The notes: generated by a model not told the origin, from the sequence alone. 64,000 nt of DNA from Lentzea nigeriaca (GCF_016907955.1 NZ_JAFBCX010000004.1:310001-374000), one strand, 5' to 3'; counted from the stretch's first letter, positions 1 through 10,209 are shown. Translations and numbers: made by a program.

Positions 1-1384
<1,384 letters not shown>

Positions 1385-1660
1385 CTGGATAGACCTCATC
1401 ACCTGTATCGCGGCGCGCCCACGTCGGACGCCTTTCCCCTGCCCATCGTAGGCAAGTCGCCAAGATGTGCGCACGGACACAGGCGGATTGACCCCCTCAA
1501 CCTGGTATATGCAGGTCAAGGCCCATCCGCGTGGTCCGCCGCCACCGGGGCTACTGGTGTGGAGAACGCATGAGGCCCAGGTGAAGGTTCCTGGTCCGGC
1601 GAGATTCACCTTGACGGTGAACGCCCGCCCGCGAAATGCGGCCGCCTGGCGGTAGACGCA
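1385..1660. other. secA upstream region, no gene seen
   Basis: This spacer lies between the secA start and the hpf terminator hairpin and presumably holds the secA promoter. The short open frames on both strands have no recognisable protein features. No riboswitch or RNA gene was recognised. Confidence 0.5.
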
Positions 1661-1699
1661 CGTCGCCGCCCCGCACGCGAGGGGTGCGGGGCGGCGACG
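1661..1699 (-). terminator. Terminator hairpin downstream of hpf
   Basis: A perfect 16-bp inverted repeat (1661-1676 with 1684-1699, 7-nt loop) sits 29 bp after the hpf stop codon. There is no long T-tract, but strong GC hairpins of this kind commonly end transcription in actinomycetes. It separates hpf from secA. Confidence 0.75.
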
Positions 1700-1728
1700 G
1701 TCGTGGGTGGGTGGGTGTAGTTACCGGG

Positions 1729-2397
1729 TCAGGCCAGCCTGATCACGCCGTAGTCGAATCCCTTCCGGCGGTAGACGACGCTCGGGCGCCCGCTGTCGGT
1801 GTCGGCGAACAGGTAGAAGTCGTGTCCGACCAGTTCCATCTCGTAGAGGGCCTGGTCGACGGTCATGGGTTTGGCGGCGTGCTCCTTTTCGCGTACGACG
1901 CGTCCGGGCAACTTGTCGTCGAGGCCGTCGTCCCACCGCTGCGCAGGCACTTCCGCCATGCCCTCGTAGTCGGCCTCGGGTGCGTCGAGCACCGCGGTCT
2001 TCGCGCGGCGCGACGTCATTGCTTCGCCAGCGGCGGAGGGGTCCCCCAGTCCGCTTGTCGCTTCGGCCACCGAGATCGGGGCTCGGGCCCCGTGGTGGAC
2101 GCGCCTGCGGTCGTGCGACCGACGCAGGCGGTTCTCGAGCTTCGCGACCGCAGAATCGAGCGCGGCGTAGAAGTCACCCGCGCAGGCTTCGGAACGGACC
2201 ACGGGTCCACGTCCCTTGCCAGTGATTTCGACCCGCTGGCAGTTCTTCGACTGTCGGCGGTTCGGCTCGTGGAAAAGCTCCACGTCGAAGCGGATGACCT
2301 TGCGGTCGTAGCGCTCAAGCCGGGCCAGCTTTTCGGCGACGTGCACCCTGTAGTGATCGGGCACCTCGACGTTGCGGCCCTTAACGACGATGTCCAT
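1729..2397 (-). CDS. hpf: Long-form ribosome hibernation promoting factor
   Basis: This protein binds the 30S decoding centre and, through its C-terminal domain, dimerises 70S ribosomes into inactive 100S particles during starvation or hypoxia. It has 222 residues. The N-terminal sigma-54-modulation/S30AE domain (about 1-105) begins MDIVVKGRNVEVPDHYR. A variable charged linker follows, then the conserved C-terminal dimerisation domain (about 165-222) with KPMTVDQALYEMELVGHDFYLF and YRRKGFDYGVIRL. The length matches actinobacterial long HPF. The neighbouring secA and comF repeat the mycobacterial order (Rv3240c-Rv3242c). About 1 kb of gene-poor DNA lies upstream. Confidence 0.95.
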   Translation of the reverse strand: MDIVVKGRNVEVPDHYRVHVAEKLARLERYDRKVIRFDVELFHEPNRRQSKNCQRVEITGKGRGPVVRSEACAGDFYAALDSAVAKLENRLRRSHDRRRVHHGARAPISVAEATSGLGDPSAAGEAMTSRRAKTAVLDAPEADYEGMAEVPAQRWDDGLDDKLPGRVVREKEHAAKPMTVDQALYEMELVGHDFYLFADTDSGRPSVVYRRKGFDYGVIRLA

Positions 2398-3326
2398 ACA
2401 CGACCTCCCTCGCTTTGCTGCGAGCTTTGGCTGGACTGGTTTCGGGCGCCGTGGCGATCAACGGATCGCGAATGTGTCGCAGAGGGTCGTCCTCGGCAGC
2501 TCTCACGGCGCCAGGGTCATGGGCTGTTCGCCTCCTCCCTGCGGGCCGGGAACGCTGATAGCGGTGCACGTTAGCTTGGGATTCACCGTCGCGTAAGCCC
2601 CCTTGCCGGGGGAACGACGAGATTTTTTGGTGACTACACAGCGCGACGACAGCGCGTTGCGAGTCGTGTCCCGAGCGTGCCACGAACCATGCTCACCGGC
2701 ATACCGCTCACCCGTACGGCTCAGCCACAGTCCGGCACTCGACGGCAGTCTGCCTGCGTCGAACGGGTCCAGGTGCGGCCTCATACCCAGCCAACGGGCG
2801 ACCACCGCGTCATGTTCCCGAAACTTCGAAGAGATCGATTCCGATGCGCGAACCGGGTGCGAAGCGCAGTTCTTGCAACTGAACTGATCGGTGCCGTTGC
2901 CCGATCACGACCCAGTCACGCCCGGCTGAACGGGGGATTTCGCCCAATCACGGACAAGGCCGTTGATCAACGCCAGTGTCGGGCATACCCGGTATTTCCA
3001 GGAATAACCGCTGGTCAGCTCCACATGTGAATAATCGTTAACCAACACCGGCCGTGCGGGCCGTCGGTCTGCCCTCCACGTGCCGGATCCCGTGCCGACA
3101 TGCGACACCTCCTCCGGTGCCGACCCGCGGGGCCGGGCAGAGGACGCCTCAGTTCTGAAACATCCGCTCAACAGAGGCTGGGACAAACGGGTCGAAACGA
3201 AGTAGCGGATCTTGGGACGTCGTCACAGAACTCGCACCGAGCTGGGCGTATGCGTCCACCCTGGACCCATCGGTGATCGACAACGCAACCTGAACTTCAC
3301 CCTTGTGGGCGGTGCCGAAAGTCCCC
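2398..3326. other. Gene-poor region between hpf and comF
   Basis: About 0.9 kb lies between the divergent hpf and comF starts. It looks less GC-biased than its surroundings and I recognise no protein in any frame. On the minus strand a Shine-Dalgarno-like GGAGG precedes a six-codon ORF (2503-2520, reading MTLAP) in the presumed hpf leader. Another strong GGAGGAGG precedes an ATG near 3101, opening a frame of only 28 codons. Two overlapping minus-strand frames (3149-3379 and 2905-3186) remain open but have no family features. The region could hold the hpf promoter, a long leader or an unannotated RNA. Confidence 0.4.
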
Positions 3327-3361
3327 AGCCGAGGCGTCCTCCGACCTCGGCTCGGATTTTT
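3327..3361 (+). terminator. Rho-independent terminator or attenuator just upstream of comF
   Basis: An 8-bp perfect stem (3327-3334 with 3345-3352, 10-nt loop) is followed by a T-tract (3357-3361) on the plus strand. It ends 27 bp before the comF ATG. No plus-strand gene precedes it, so it either ends an unannotated RNA or works as a leader attenuator for comF. Confidence 0.6.
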
Positions 3362-3388
3362 GTCAGACCCCGTCGCCATGCTGGTGCC

Positions 3389-4003
3389 ATGACAGCTCTC
3401 GACCTGCTCCTGCCGTCTGCCTGCGCCGGCTGCGACCGTCCCGGCACGGCCTGCTGCGTCACGTGTCTCGACGAGTTCGGGCCGCCCAACCGAATCCAGG
3501 TGCCCGGTGTGGGGCCGCCGGTGTGGACGCTGGCCGCCTATCGCGGCGCCGCGAGGGAGCTCGTGCTCGCCTTCAAGGAACGGGGCGCACGCGCGCTTGT
3601 GGCGTGGTTCGGGGCCATCGTGGCGGCGGCGCTGGTCGGTGTGGGGCCGCCGCCGTGGACACTCGTGCCGGCGCCGTCACGGCGAAGTGCCGCTCGTGCG
3701 CGGGGTGGCGACCACATGCTGAGAATCGCGCGGGCGGTGCAGATCGCGAACGTGGCTCAGGTACTCCGGCTGGCGCCCGGCGTCAGCGACTCGGTCGGGC
3801 TGACCGCCGGCGAACGGCGCCGCAACCTCGAGGGGCGGGTCGAGGTGCACGGCAGGCCGCCGCCAGGCACCACCGTGCTGCTCGACGACGTGATCACCAC
3901 GGGTGCGACGGCAGCCGCTTGTGTTCGCGCGTTGCGGCGAGCAGGAGTGCGCACGCACGCGGTGGTCGTGCTGACCTCCGCCCGGCCCGCCCAGCCCGGG
4001 TAG
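3389..4003 (+). CDS. comF: ComF family phosphoribosyltransferase-like protein
   Basis: The protein has 204 residues with the ComF architecture. An N-terminal zinc-ribbon cysteine cluster (C12, C15, C22/C23, C26) precedes a PRTase fold with the PRPP-loop signature VLLDDVITTGAT (163-174). ComF is needed for DNA uptake in competent bacteria; in actinomycetes it is widespread with unproven function. The ATG at 3389 puts the Cys cluster at the usual distance from the N terminus, whereas a longer frame opening at 3212 would add unrelated residues and cross the hairpin at 3327. It converges on lpqB. Its last ~100 bp are duplicated downstream. Confidence 0.88.
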   Translation: MTALDLLLPSACAGCDRPGTACCVTCLDEFGPPNRIQVPGVGPPVWTLAAYRGAARELVLAFKERGARALVAWFGAIVAAALVGVGPPPWTLVPAPSRRSAARARGGDHMLRIARAVQIANVAQVLRLAPGVSDSVGLTAGERRRNLEGRVEVHGRPPPGTTVLLDDVITTGATAAACVRALRRAGVRTHAVVVLTSARPAQPG

Positions 4004-4237
4004 GGCACCAACACTCACAGGGCCAAGCTCGGCTTCCACACATCCGGGATGTCCGACGACGCGGCCACCACCGACGCGACGGCGTCGGTGTCTGTTCGTG
4101 CGTTGCGGCGAGCAGGAGTGCGCACGCGGTGGTCGTGCTGACCTCTGCCCGGCCCGCTCAGCCCGGGTAGAAGACCAGCGCGCCAGAGGACACCCGGATC
4201 GAGCTCGACTTCCACACGTCGGTGATGTCCGACGCCG
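3905..4237. repeat. Decayed tandem duplication of the comF/lpqB 3' junction
   Basis: Copy A (about 3905-4061) and copy B (about 4076-4237) align at an offset of 171 bp with scattered substitutions and small indels. Each copy carries the 3' end of comF followed, on the other strand, by the 3' end of lpqB. The intact comF end is in copy A and the intact lpqB end is in copy B. Hence 4004-4061 is a remnant lpqB tail (still readable as a DIPDVWK-like echo of lpqB DITDVWK), and 4076-4157 is a remnant comF tail ending again in RPAQPG and a stop. Confidence 0.85.
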
Positions 4238-5894
4238 ACCACAGGCCGGTCGGGTCGATCACCTGCACCTGGCGGGCCGGGGCCGCGGCCACCGAGCTCA
4301 CCGGCACGGTGAGGTTCGACTGGCTGTAGCGGTCCAGCCTGGACCCGTCGGCGTAGACCTTGGTGACCGGCAGCGAAGGCAGTGAGGAGGAGACGACCAG
4401 CACGTCCTGGGAGAGCCAGTCGACCGACTGCACGCCTGAGGCCAGCGCGGAGGGCTGCACCGGGCGCGGGGCGCGCAGCGCCACGTCCTGGTTGTTGCGC
4501 ACCACCGAGGCGACGTAGAGCTTGCCGCCGATCACCAGCGCTGCCCTCGCGCCGTCGCGGGAGAGTCGGAGTTCGCTGATCGGGCCGAGGGGCGAGATGT
4601 CGGTGACGTTGACGCCCTTGGCGGTCCAGCCGCCGTTGTCGGACCGGGTCACGCGGGCCACGGAGGTGCCGTCCACCGCCGTCCACACCTCGGTTCCCGG
4701 CTCCTTCGGGCCGCTGGAGAGCAGCCACGTGGGTCTCGTGAGCGTTGTCGCGGGGATGTCCACTATGGACAGATCCTGCTCCAGCTCTCCCACGCGCAAG
4801 TTCATTCGGCCGTTGCTGCGGGAGACCACGGCCAGGCGTGAGCCGTCGAGCGACTGTGCGGCGCTCACCGCGCCGTACGTGCCGCTGCCCGCGGGGCCCT
4901 TGATCGGGTTGCCGTCGGACAGCGACCTGATCGACCCGTCCACCACGAGCATGCCCTGGAGGTTCGCATTCAGCGCCAGCAACGCCTCGCCCGCGGTCGC
5001 CGACACGTCGGACGGCCGGTAGTCGCGCTGGTCCGGCAGGATCTGCTGGCCGTCCACGAGGACGCGCACCCGCGAGGTCGTGACCCCGGAGAACGACTTC
5101 ACCACCTGCGCCACGATCTGCTTGCGCTTCTCCGGTGTCAGGTCCTTGCCCACCTTGGTGAGGTTGACCTCGAGCGCCCCGTCGTCGGCTTCCTTCGTCT
5201 CCGAGAAGACGTCGGTGTCCGTGCTGAGCGCGCTCACCAGCGTGTCGCGCACCGTGTCGCCGGGACCCTTGATGAGCAGTTCCGTGACGCGCGAGGGAAT
5301 GCTCGTCGCGGGCGGGACCACGACGTAGCGCGGATCGGGCACCAGCACGGTGAACTCGGGGTTGTAGAAGTACAGCGTCACCCGGCGGTAGTTGTTGTTG
5401 AAGACGTTCATCGGCAGGTAGACGCCGGGTGGTGCCTCGGAGATGCGCCACTGGTTCTCGGCGTTCTTCTCCAGCTTGATGGGCAGCTGGACGTCACCGA
5501 GCTCCGGCACGAACGCGTTGTCGTTGCCGAGGCGGCCGACGGCTTTTCCTTGCAGCAGGACGGTTGCCGTCTTGTCCTGCGGGGCCTGCGCCGGCGGCAC
5601 CGTCGAGTAGGACGTCTCGATGATGTACGGGTTCTTGGTGTTCCACTTCTCGCCGGCCTGCGGCGTCAGGTACGCGCGAGCGGCCGCGTAGCCACTGTCC
5701 GGATTGGACGTCGCGTCGATGAACTCGCGTACGAGCGTGATCGGGTCGAGGTCGCGCCTCGGCTCCGGCGCCTTCACCGTGTTGGTGGACTTGCTGTCCT
5801 TCGGGCCGATCGGCCTCGGCTGGGTGTTCGTCGGGATCGCGGCACAGCCCGTCAGGGTCACGAGGACGAGCACCAGCAACGCCAGCCGCTTCAC
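4158..5894 (-). CDS. lpqB: Lipoprotein LpqB, accessory of the MtrAB system
   Basis: LpqB is a membrane-anchored lipoprotein that interacts with the extracellular part of MtrB and modulates MtrA signalling. It has 578 residues from the GTG at 5894. The signal peptide carries the lipobox LTGC, giving a lipidated Cys near residue 17. A GerMN-like domain and a C-terminal beta-propeller-type domain follow. The GTG overlaps the mtrB stop by 4 bp (GTGA), which indicates translational coupling and excludes the longer upstream frame. Its 3' end is duplicated toward comF. Confidence 0.95.
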   Translation of the reverse strand: MKRLALLVLVLVTLTGCAAIPTNTQPRPIGPKDSKSTNTVKAPEPRRDLDPITLVREFIDATSNPDSGYAAARAYLTPQAGEKWNTKNPYIIETSYSTVPPAQAPQDKTATVLLQGKAVGRLGNDNAFVPELGDVQLPIKLEKNAENQWRISEAPPGVYLPMNVFNNNYRRVTLYFYNPEFTVLVPDPRYVVVPPATSIPSRVTELLIKGPGDTVRDTLVSALSTDTDVFSETKEADDGALEVNLTKVGKDLTPEKRKQIVAQVVKSFSGVTTSRVRVLVDGQQILPDQRDYRPSDVSATAGEALLALNANLQGMLVVDGSIRSLSDGNPIKGPAGSGTYGAVSAAQSLDGSRLAVVSRSNGRMNLRVGELEQDLSIVDIPATTLTRPTWLLSSGPKEPGTEVWTAVDGTSVARVTRSDNGGWTAKGVNVTDISPLGPISELRLSRDGARAALVIGGKLYVASVVRNNQDVALRAPRPVQPSALASGVQSVDWLSQDVLVVSSSLPSLPVTKVYADGSRLDRYSQSNLTVPVSSVAAAPARQVQVIDPTGLWSASDITDVWKSSSIRVSSGALVFYPG

Positions 5895-7651
5895 CGCACT
5901 TCCTCCGAAACCTCTTCCGGCGACTTCTCCGCGGGCGGGCCGTCGACGGGCTCCGCAGGCTGCCAGGTGATCTCCTCCGGGGTCAGCTCGACCTCTTCCG
6001 GTTCCTCCTCGGCGACCGGCTCCTGCACCGCCGCAACGGGTCCGTGCGCGATCGCGGGCGCGAGCGGCAACGGGCTCTCGCGCACCTCCTCGCCGTGTCT
6101 GCGGGGCAGGGTCAACCGGAACACGGCACCGTGGCCCGGTTCGCCCCACGCCTCCAGCCAGCCGCCGTGCAGACGCGCGTCCTCCAGCGAGATCGACAGG
6201 CCGAGGCCGGTGCCGCCGGTGCGGCGGTTGCGTGACGGGTCGGCCCGCCAGAAGCGGCTGAACACCAGTTCGGCCTCGCCCGGCCGGAGGCCGACGCCGT
6301 GGTCCCGCACGGTGATCGCGACGGCGTCGTCGTCGCCGCGCATGGTGAGTTCGACCGGCTGGCCCTCGCCGTGGTCGATGGCGTTGGCGAGCAGGTTGCG
6401 CAGAATCCGTTCCACGCGGCGGGAATCGAGCTCGGCGGTGAGCTCGGAGTCGGGAAGGTCCAGCAACACCGGCGAACCGGCGTTCGTCGCGATCGCGCGC
6501 ACCGAGTCGTGGGCACGGCGGGCCAGCACGCGGATGTCGACCTGTTCCGCGGTCAGCTCCTCGACGCCGGCGTCCAGGCGTGAGATCTCCAGCAGGTCGC
6601 CCAGCAGCGACTCGAACCGGTCGAGCTCGTCGACCAGCAGCTCGGTGGAACGGGCGAGTCCGGCGGGGAACTGTTCGCGCGAGGCGTGCAGGACGTCCGC
6701 GGCCATGCGCACCGTCGTCAGCGGAGTGCGCAGCTCGTGCGAGACGTCCGAGGTGAAGCGGCGCTGCAGCTGGCCGAACTCCTCCAGCTGCTTGAACTGG
6801 GCCTGGATCGACTCGGCCATCTCGTTGAACGACTCGGCCAGGCGCGCCACGTCGTCCTCACCGACGACGTGCATGCGTTCGTGCAACGTGCCGTCCGCGA
6901 ACCGTTCCGCGACCTCGGCCGCCTGCCGCACGGGCCGCACGACCTGGCGCGTCACGAGGTTCGCGATGAGCGCGAGCAGGATCAGCAGGACGATGCCGCC
7001 GACGGCCAGCGTCGACTGGACGACCTCGGCGGTGCGCTGCTCCGCGGTCAGCGGGAAGATCAGGTACAGCTGCATCGAGCGCGCGGTCGTGCTGATCGGC
7101 AGGCCCACGACGAAGAGCGTGGTCGGCGTGTTGCCGCGCTGCACCGTGTGGATCTGGGTGCCCTCGTCGCCGTTCTCGACCATGTCGCGCAGGCCGCGAG
7201 GAACGTCCTCGAGCGGCCCGACCGACGGCACGCGCCCGGCCCCGCTCGAACCGAGCCCGTCGGCGAGGACGGGCTCGAACGCGCCGGCTCCCGCCGTCGT
7301 GGCATCCGTGCCGGAGCCACCGACGGCGAGCTTGTTGATGGCGCTCGTGAACCGCGTCTGGACGCTGTCCGGGCCCGGGTTCAGGCCGACGAGGTCGGAC
7401 TGGATCAGGTTGCGCGAGGCCAAGGCCTGGCGCACTGCGGCTGCGTCCTTGGTGTCCAGCAGCTGGTTGGTGATCTGCATCTGCAGGACCATGCCCAGCA
7501 CGAACACCACGGCCGACGACAACGCGAGCGTGGACACCACGACGCGCAGCTGCAGCGAACGACGCCACAGGTCACCAAACGCGGTCCATCGCTTCCGCGC
7601 TTCCTCGACGAGGAACTGCGCCTTCGCGACGACCGGCCGAACGAACTTCAT
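5891..7651 (-). CDS. mtrB: Sensor histidine kinase MtrB
   Basis: MtrB is the membrane histidine kinase of MtrAB, which links envelope and division status to gene expression. Order of domains: first TM helix (SALSS..VFVLGMVLQM), a long extracytoplasmic domain, second TM helix (GGIVLLILLALIANLV), HAMP, a HisKA box with FTSDVSHELRTPLTTV, and HATPase_c with N-box NLLANAIDHGEG and G-boxes. A C-terminal acidic/proline tail rich in EEPEEVELTPEE has little family conservation. I chose the ATG at 7651 (MKFVRP, AGGTGG just upstream, 10 bp after the mtrA stop) over a start at 7690 inside mtrA. The length is about 586 residues. Confidence 0.96.
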   Translation of the reverse strand: MKFVRPVVAKAQFLVEEARKRWTAFGDLWRRSLQLRVVVSTLALSSAVVFVLGMVLQMQITNQLLDTKDAAAVRQALASRNLIQSDLVGLNPGPDSVQTRFTSAINKLAVGGSGTDATTAGAGAFEPVLADGLGSSGAGRVPSVGPLEDVPRGLRDMVENGDEGTQIHTVQRGNTPTTLFVVGLPISTTARSMQLYLIFPLTAEQRTAEVVQSTLAVGGIVLLILLALIANLVTRQVVRPVRQAAEVAERFADGTLHERMHVVGEDDVARLAESFNEMAESIQAQFKQLEEFGQLQRRFTSDVSHELRTPLTTVRMAADVLHASREQFPAGLARSTELLVDELDRFESLLGDLLEISRLDAGVEELTAEQVDIRVLARRAHDSVRAIATNAGSPVLLDLPDSELTAELDSRRVERILRNLLANAIDHGEGQPVELTMRGDDDAVAITVRDHGVGLRPGEAELVFSRFWRADPSRNRRTGGTGLGLSISLEDARLHGGWLEAWGEPGHGAVFRLTLPRRHGEEVRESPLPLAPAIAHGPVAAVQEPVAEEEPEEVELTPEEITWQPAEPVDGPPAEKSPEEVSEEVR

Positions 7652-7661
7652 ACGCCACCTG

Positions 7662-8339
7662 TCACGGAGGGCCGGCCTTGTACCCGACACCGCGGACAGT
7701 CAACACCACCTCGGGGTGCTCCGGGTCCCGTTCGACCTTGGAACGCAACCGCTGCACGTGGACGTTCACCAGGCGCGTGTCGGCGGCGTGGCGGTAACCC
7801 CACACCTGCTCGAGCAGCACCTCGCGGGTGAACACCTGGCGCGGCTTGCGGGCCAGCGCGACGAGGAGGTCGAACTCCAGCGGCGTCAGCTGGATCGGCC
7901 TGCCCTCGCGCAGCACCTCGTGGCCGGGGACGTCGATCGTGAGGTCGCCGATCTGCAGCACCTCGGACGGCTCGGCCTCGGTGCGGCGCAGGCGCGCCCG
8001 GATGCGGGCGACCAGCTCCTTGGGCTTGAACGGCTTCACCACGTAGTCGTCGGCGCCGGACTCGAGTCCGAGCACCACGTCGACCGTGTCGCTCTTGGCG
8101 GTGAGCATCACGATCGGCACGCCCGACTCGGACCTGATCGCCTTGCAGACGTCGATGCCGTTCATGCCCGGCAGCATCAGGTCGAGCAGCACGAGGTCGG
8201 GCTTGAGCTCGCGCAGCGCGGGCAGGGCACGGGCACCGTCGGCGACCACCGCGGTGTCGAAGCCCTCCCCGCGCAACACGATCGTCAGCATCTCCGCCAG
8301 GGCGGGGTCGTCATCGACGACGAGCACGCGTGCCTTCAT
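7662..8339 (-). CDS. mtrA: Response regulator MtrA
   Basis: MtrA is an OmpR-type response regulator, essential in mycobacteria, that controls cell-wall hydrolases, division and osmotic genes. It has 225 residues. The receiver domain begins MKARVLVVDDD with acidic residues D9-D11, phospho-acceptor D53 (LVLLDLMLPG) and conserved Lys in VKPFKPKEL. The C-terminal winged helix contains LTPLEFDLLVALARKP and the recognition helix DTRLVNVHVQRLR. The ATG at 8339 gives the family's usual length; a longer frame to 8456 adds non-conserved residues. It is the first gene of mtrA-mtrB-lpqB, with a 185-bp promoter region upstream. Confidence 0.97.
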   Translation of the reverse strand: MKARVLVVDDDPALAEMLTIVLRGEGFDTAVVADGARALPALRELKPDLVLLDLMLPGMNGIDVCKAIRSESGVPIVMLTAKSDTVDVVLGLESGADDYVVKPFKPKELVARIRARLRRTEAEPSEVLQIGDLTIDVPGHEVLREGRPIQLTPLEFDLLVALARKPRQVFTREVLLEQVWGYRHAADTRLVNVHVQRLRSKVERDPEHPEVVLTVRGVGYKAGPP

Positions 8340-8524
8340 ACTCAATATCGTCGCACTGCCGGTCGGGCGTTCGTGCACCACCCACGTTCCGTTGCCGCTG
8401 GTGGCGGTGTGCGCTCGTTCGGTAACCGGCCGGAACCCTCGCTCCACGTGCCCCACCTCGCCCGATTTGGCCTGATCGTTGCGGGAATATCCGCACGACG
8501 ATCACTTTTCGTTACGTCGGCTTG

Positions 8525-9355
8525 TCAGACCGTGCGGGTGGCCGAGGCCAGCCAGATGCGCGCATCACCCACCTTCCGGGGATCGGTGATCGCAGGTACC
8601 GCGCGCTGGTGCCGCGCGGCGAGGTCGACCTGGTGTGTCACGGCGGCGTGCCAGCCGTACCCGTCCAACCACTCGATCGGGTCTTCCACATCGGAGCGCC
8701 ACCGGGCGTCCAGCGCGTCGAACCGCTCGTGCACCGCTCTCATCTGCGGCAGGTCGCGGAAGGCGCGGTTGACGTGTTCGAGCGCGAGCGTGCTGCCGCG
8801 GGTGGACAGCGCACTCACCCAGTACAGGAGCTGCTCTCCGGCGTCCGGCGGCAGGAACATGAACAGGCCCTCCAGCAACCATGCCGTGGGCCTGTTCGGG
8901 TCATGTCCAGCCTGGATCAGTGTTGTCGCCCAGTCCTCGCGGAAGTCGCAGGGGACGACGACTCGCTCGCAGGTGGGCTGGGCGCGCAGATCGCGCAGAG
9001 CGTCCTCCTTGAACTCGAGCAGCTCGGGCAGGTCGAGTTCGAAGAGCGTTGTGCCCGGCGGCCACCGCAGCCGGAACGCTCTGGTGTCGAGGCCCGCCGC
9101 CATGATCACGACCTGGGGCTGGGGCGAGCCGAGGAGCTGGTCGTCGAAATACCGGGTGCGCAGGACGAAGTGCTCACCCGCGAGGGTGCGGACGCCGTTG
9201 AGTTCGTTCGCGGAGCCGGCGGCCTCCACCAGACCGGCGGCCAGCGGGTCGTCGAACAAGGGGTGGGGATGACGTTGCTCGTTGGCGCGGGCGGCAGCGA
9301 TCAGGACCGCCGTACGGGCGACTCCGACAGGGGTGCGCTGCAGGACACGCTTCAA
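8525..9355 (-). CDS. SAM-dependent methyltransferase, TIGR00027/LCM-like family
   Basis: The protein has 276 residues and resembles the leucine-carboxyl-methyltransferase-like family that is expanded in mycobacteria and other actinomycetes. Typical motifs are RTAVLIAAARA and HPLFDDPLA near the N terminus, the SAM-binding VVIMAAGLDTRAFRLRWP, FELDLPELLEFK and the later AWLLEGLFMFLP. The substrate is not predictable. It lies between mtrA and tmk, which are adjacent in M. tuberculosis, so it is an insertion relative to that order. A nested inverted repeat precedes it (9385-9415). It may be co-transcribed with tmk (76-bp gap). Confidence 0.88.
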   Translation of the reverse strand: MKRVLQRTPVGVARTAVLIAAARANEQRHPHPLFDDPLAAGLVEAAGSANELNGVRTLAGEHFVLRTRYFDDQLLGSPQPQVVIMAAGLDTRAFRLRWPPGTTLFELDLPELLEFKEDALRDLRAQPTCERVVVPCDFREDWATTLIQAGHDPNRPTAWLLEGLFMFLPPDAGEQLLYWVSALSTRGSTLALEHVNRAFRDLPQMRAVHERFDALDARWRSDVEDPIEWLDGYGWHAAVTHQVDLAARHQRAVPAITDPRKVGDARIWLASATRTV

Positions 9356-9384
9356 ATTGTGATCTCCTATTCACTCACAGTGAC

Positions 9385-9415
9385 GTACCGGACACACGAT
9401 CGTGTCAACCGGTAC
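9385..9415. promoter_or_regulatory. Nested inverted repeat upstream of the methyltransferase
   Basis: GTACCGG (9385-9391) pairs with CCGGTAC (9409-9415). Between them is a perfect 12-bp palindrome, ACACGATCGTGT (9394-9405). The site lies 30-60 bp upstream of the methyltransferase ATG, where an operator would be expected. The binding protein is unknown. Confidence 0.45.
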
Positions 9416-9431
9416 GCACGTGAGCGACCAC

Positions 9432-10076
9432 TCAAGGAGTGAAGAGCGGTTCCAGAAGCGAAGAAAACTTCACGTTTGACCGCCCGTCGACCACTTGCCA
9501 CGGGGCCAGCCAGTTGATGTTCGCCAATCCGTCGTAAACGATCCCGCACCGGGCCTGCAGGTCGCTATTGGATTCGTAGATGTCGCGGGCGCGGCTGTCG
9601 TCGTCCTGCTCGCGCCTGGCTGCGCGTTCGGCCGCGACCTCGACGGGCACACGGAGCAGCAGGTGCAGGTCCGGAACGGGCAGGCCGAAGCGGTCGATCT
9701 CGAGCGCGCGCACCCACTCGACGAACTCGCCGTTCTCGTCCTGGTGCAGCCGCGCGGCGTTGTAGGCGGCGTTGGAGGCGACGTAGCGGTCGAGCAGCAC
9801 GACGTCGTACCGCCCGAGGTCCTCGCGGATCTGGTCCGCCGCGCCACGCCGGTCGAGCGCGTACAGCACGGCCATGCCGTAGACGGAGTCGCTGAGGTCG
9901 CCGATCCTGCCGTAGAGGGCGTCACGGACCAGGTCGGCGTGCACGCTCTGCCCGTAGCGCGGGAACGCGTGACTGGTCACGGTCCTGCCCTGAGCGTGGA
10001 GCGCCTCGGTCAACCCGTTGGCGAGAGTGCGCTTGCCGGCCCCGTCCAGGCCTTCGATCACTACGAGCTTTCCCAC
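9432..10076 (-). CDS. tmk: Thymidylate kinase
   Basis: dTMP kinase phosphorylates dTMP to dTDP in the cytoplasm. The P-loop EGLDGAGKRTL is at the N terminus. The DR-Y motif (LLDRYVASNAAYNAARL) and a LID-type region (RAARREQDDDSRARD) follow. The length of about 214 residues is normal. I chose the GTG at 10076 (VGKLVVIEG), which has AGGG 8 bp upstream and places the P-loop as in the M. tuberculosis enzyme; another GTG at 10097 is possible. In M. tuberculosis tmk sits beside mtrA and sahH; here both junctions carry extra genes. Confidence 0.95.
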   Translation of the reverse strand: MGKLVVIEGLDGAGKRTLANGLTEALHAQGRTVTSHAFPRYGQSVHADLVRDALYGRIGDLSDSVYGMAVLYALDRRGAADQIREDLGRYDVVLLDRYVASNAAYNAARLHQDENGEFVEWVRALEIDRFGLPVPDLHLLLRVPVEVAAERAARREQDDDSRARDIYESNSDLQARCGIVYDGLANINWLAPWQVVDGRSNVKFSSLLEPLFTP

Positions 10077-10209
10077 GCCGCGAACCCTAACGGCCACTCA
10101 CACGGCCGCAGCGCGTCCCCCACACGGGCGAAATCCGATCTTTCGATCACCAGAACGAGTGACTACGGTGAAGAGTCACACGGCGCGTGTGTGAAGGGTA
10201 GGTGCCGCG

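Noticed and set aside
2905..3379. Two overlapping minus-strand frames (3149-3379 and 2905-3186) as a possible frameshifted gene
   Set aside because: No motif or family is recognised, codon third positions show no clear GC bias, and the first frame begins across the terminator hairpin. It is kept only as part of the unexplained gap.
5550..9272. A plus-strand open frame of over 1200 codons
   Set aside because: It runs antisense to lpqB, mtrB, mtrA and the methyltransferase, and its composition is that of a GC-rich shadow frame with Ser/Arg runs.
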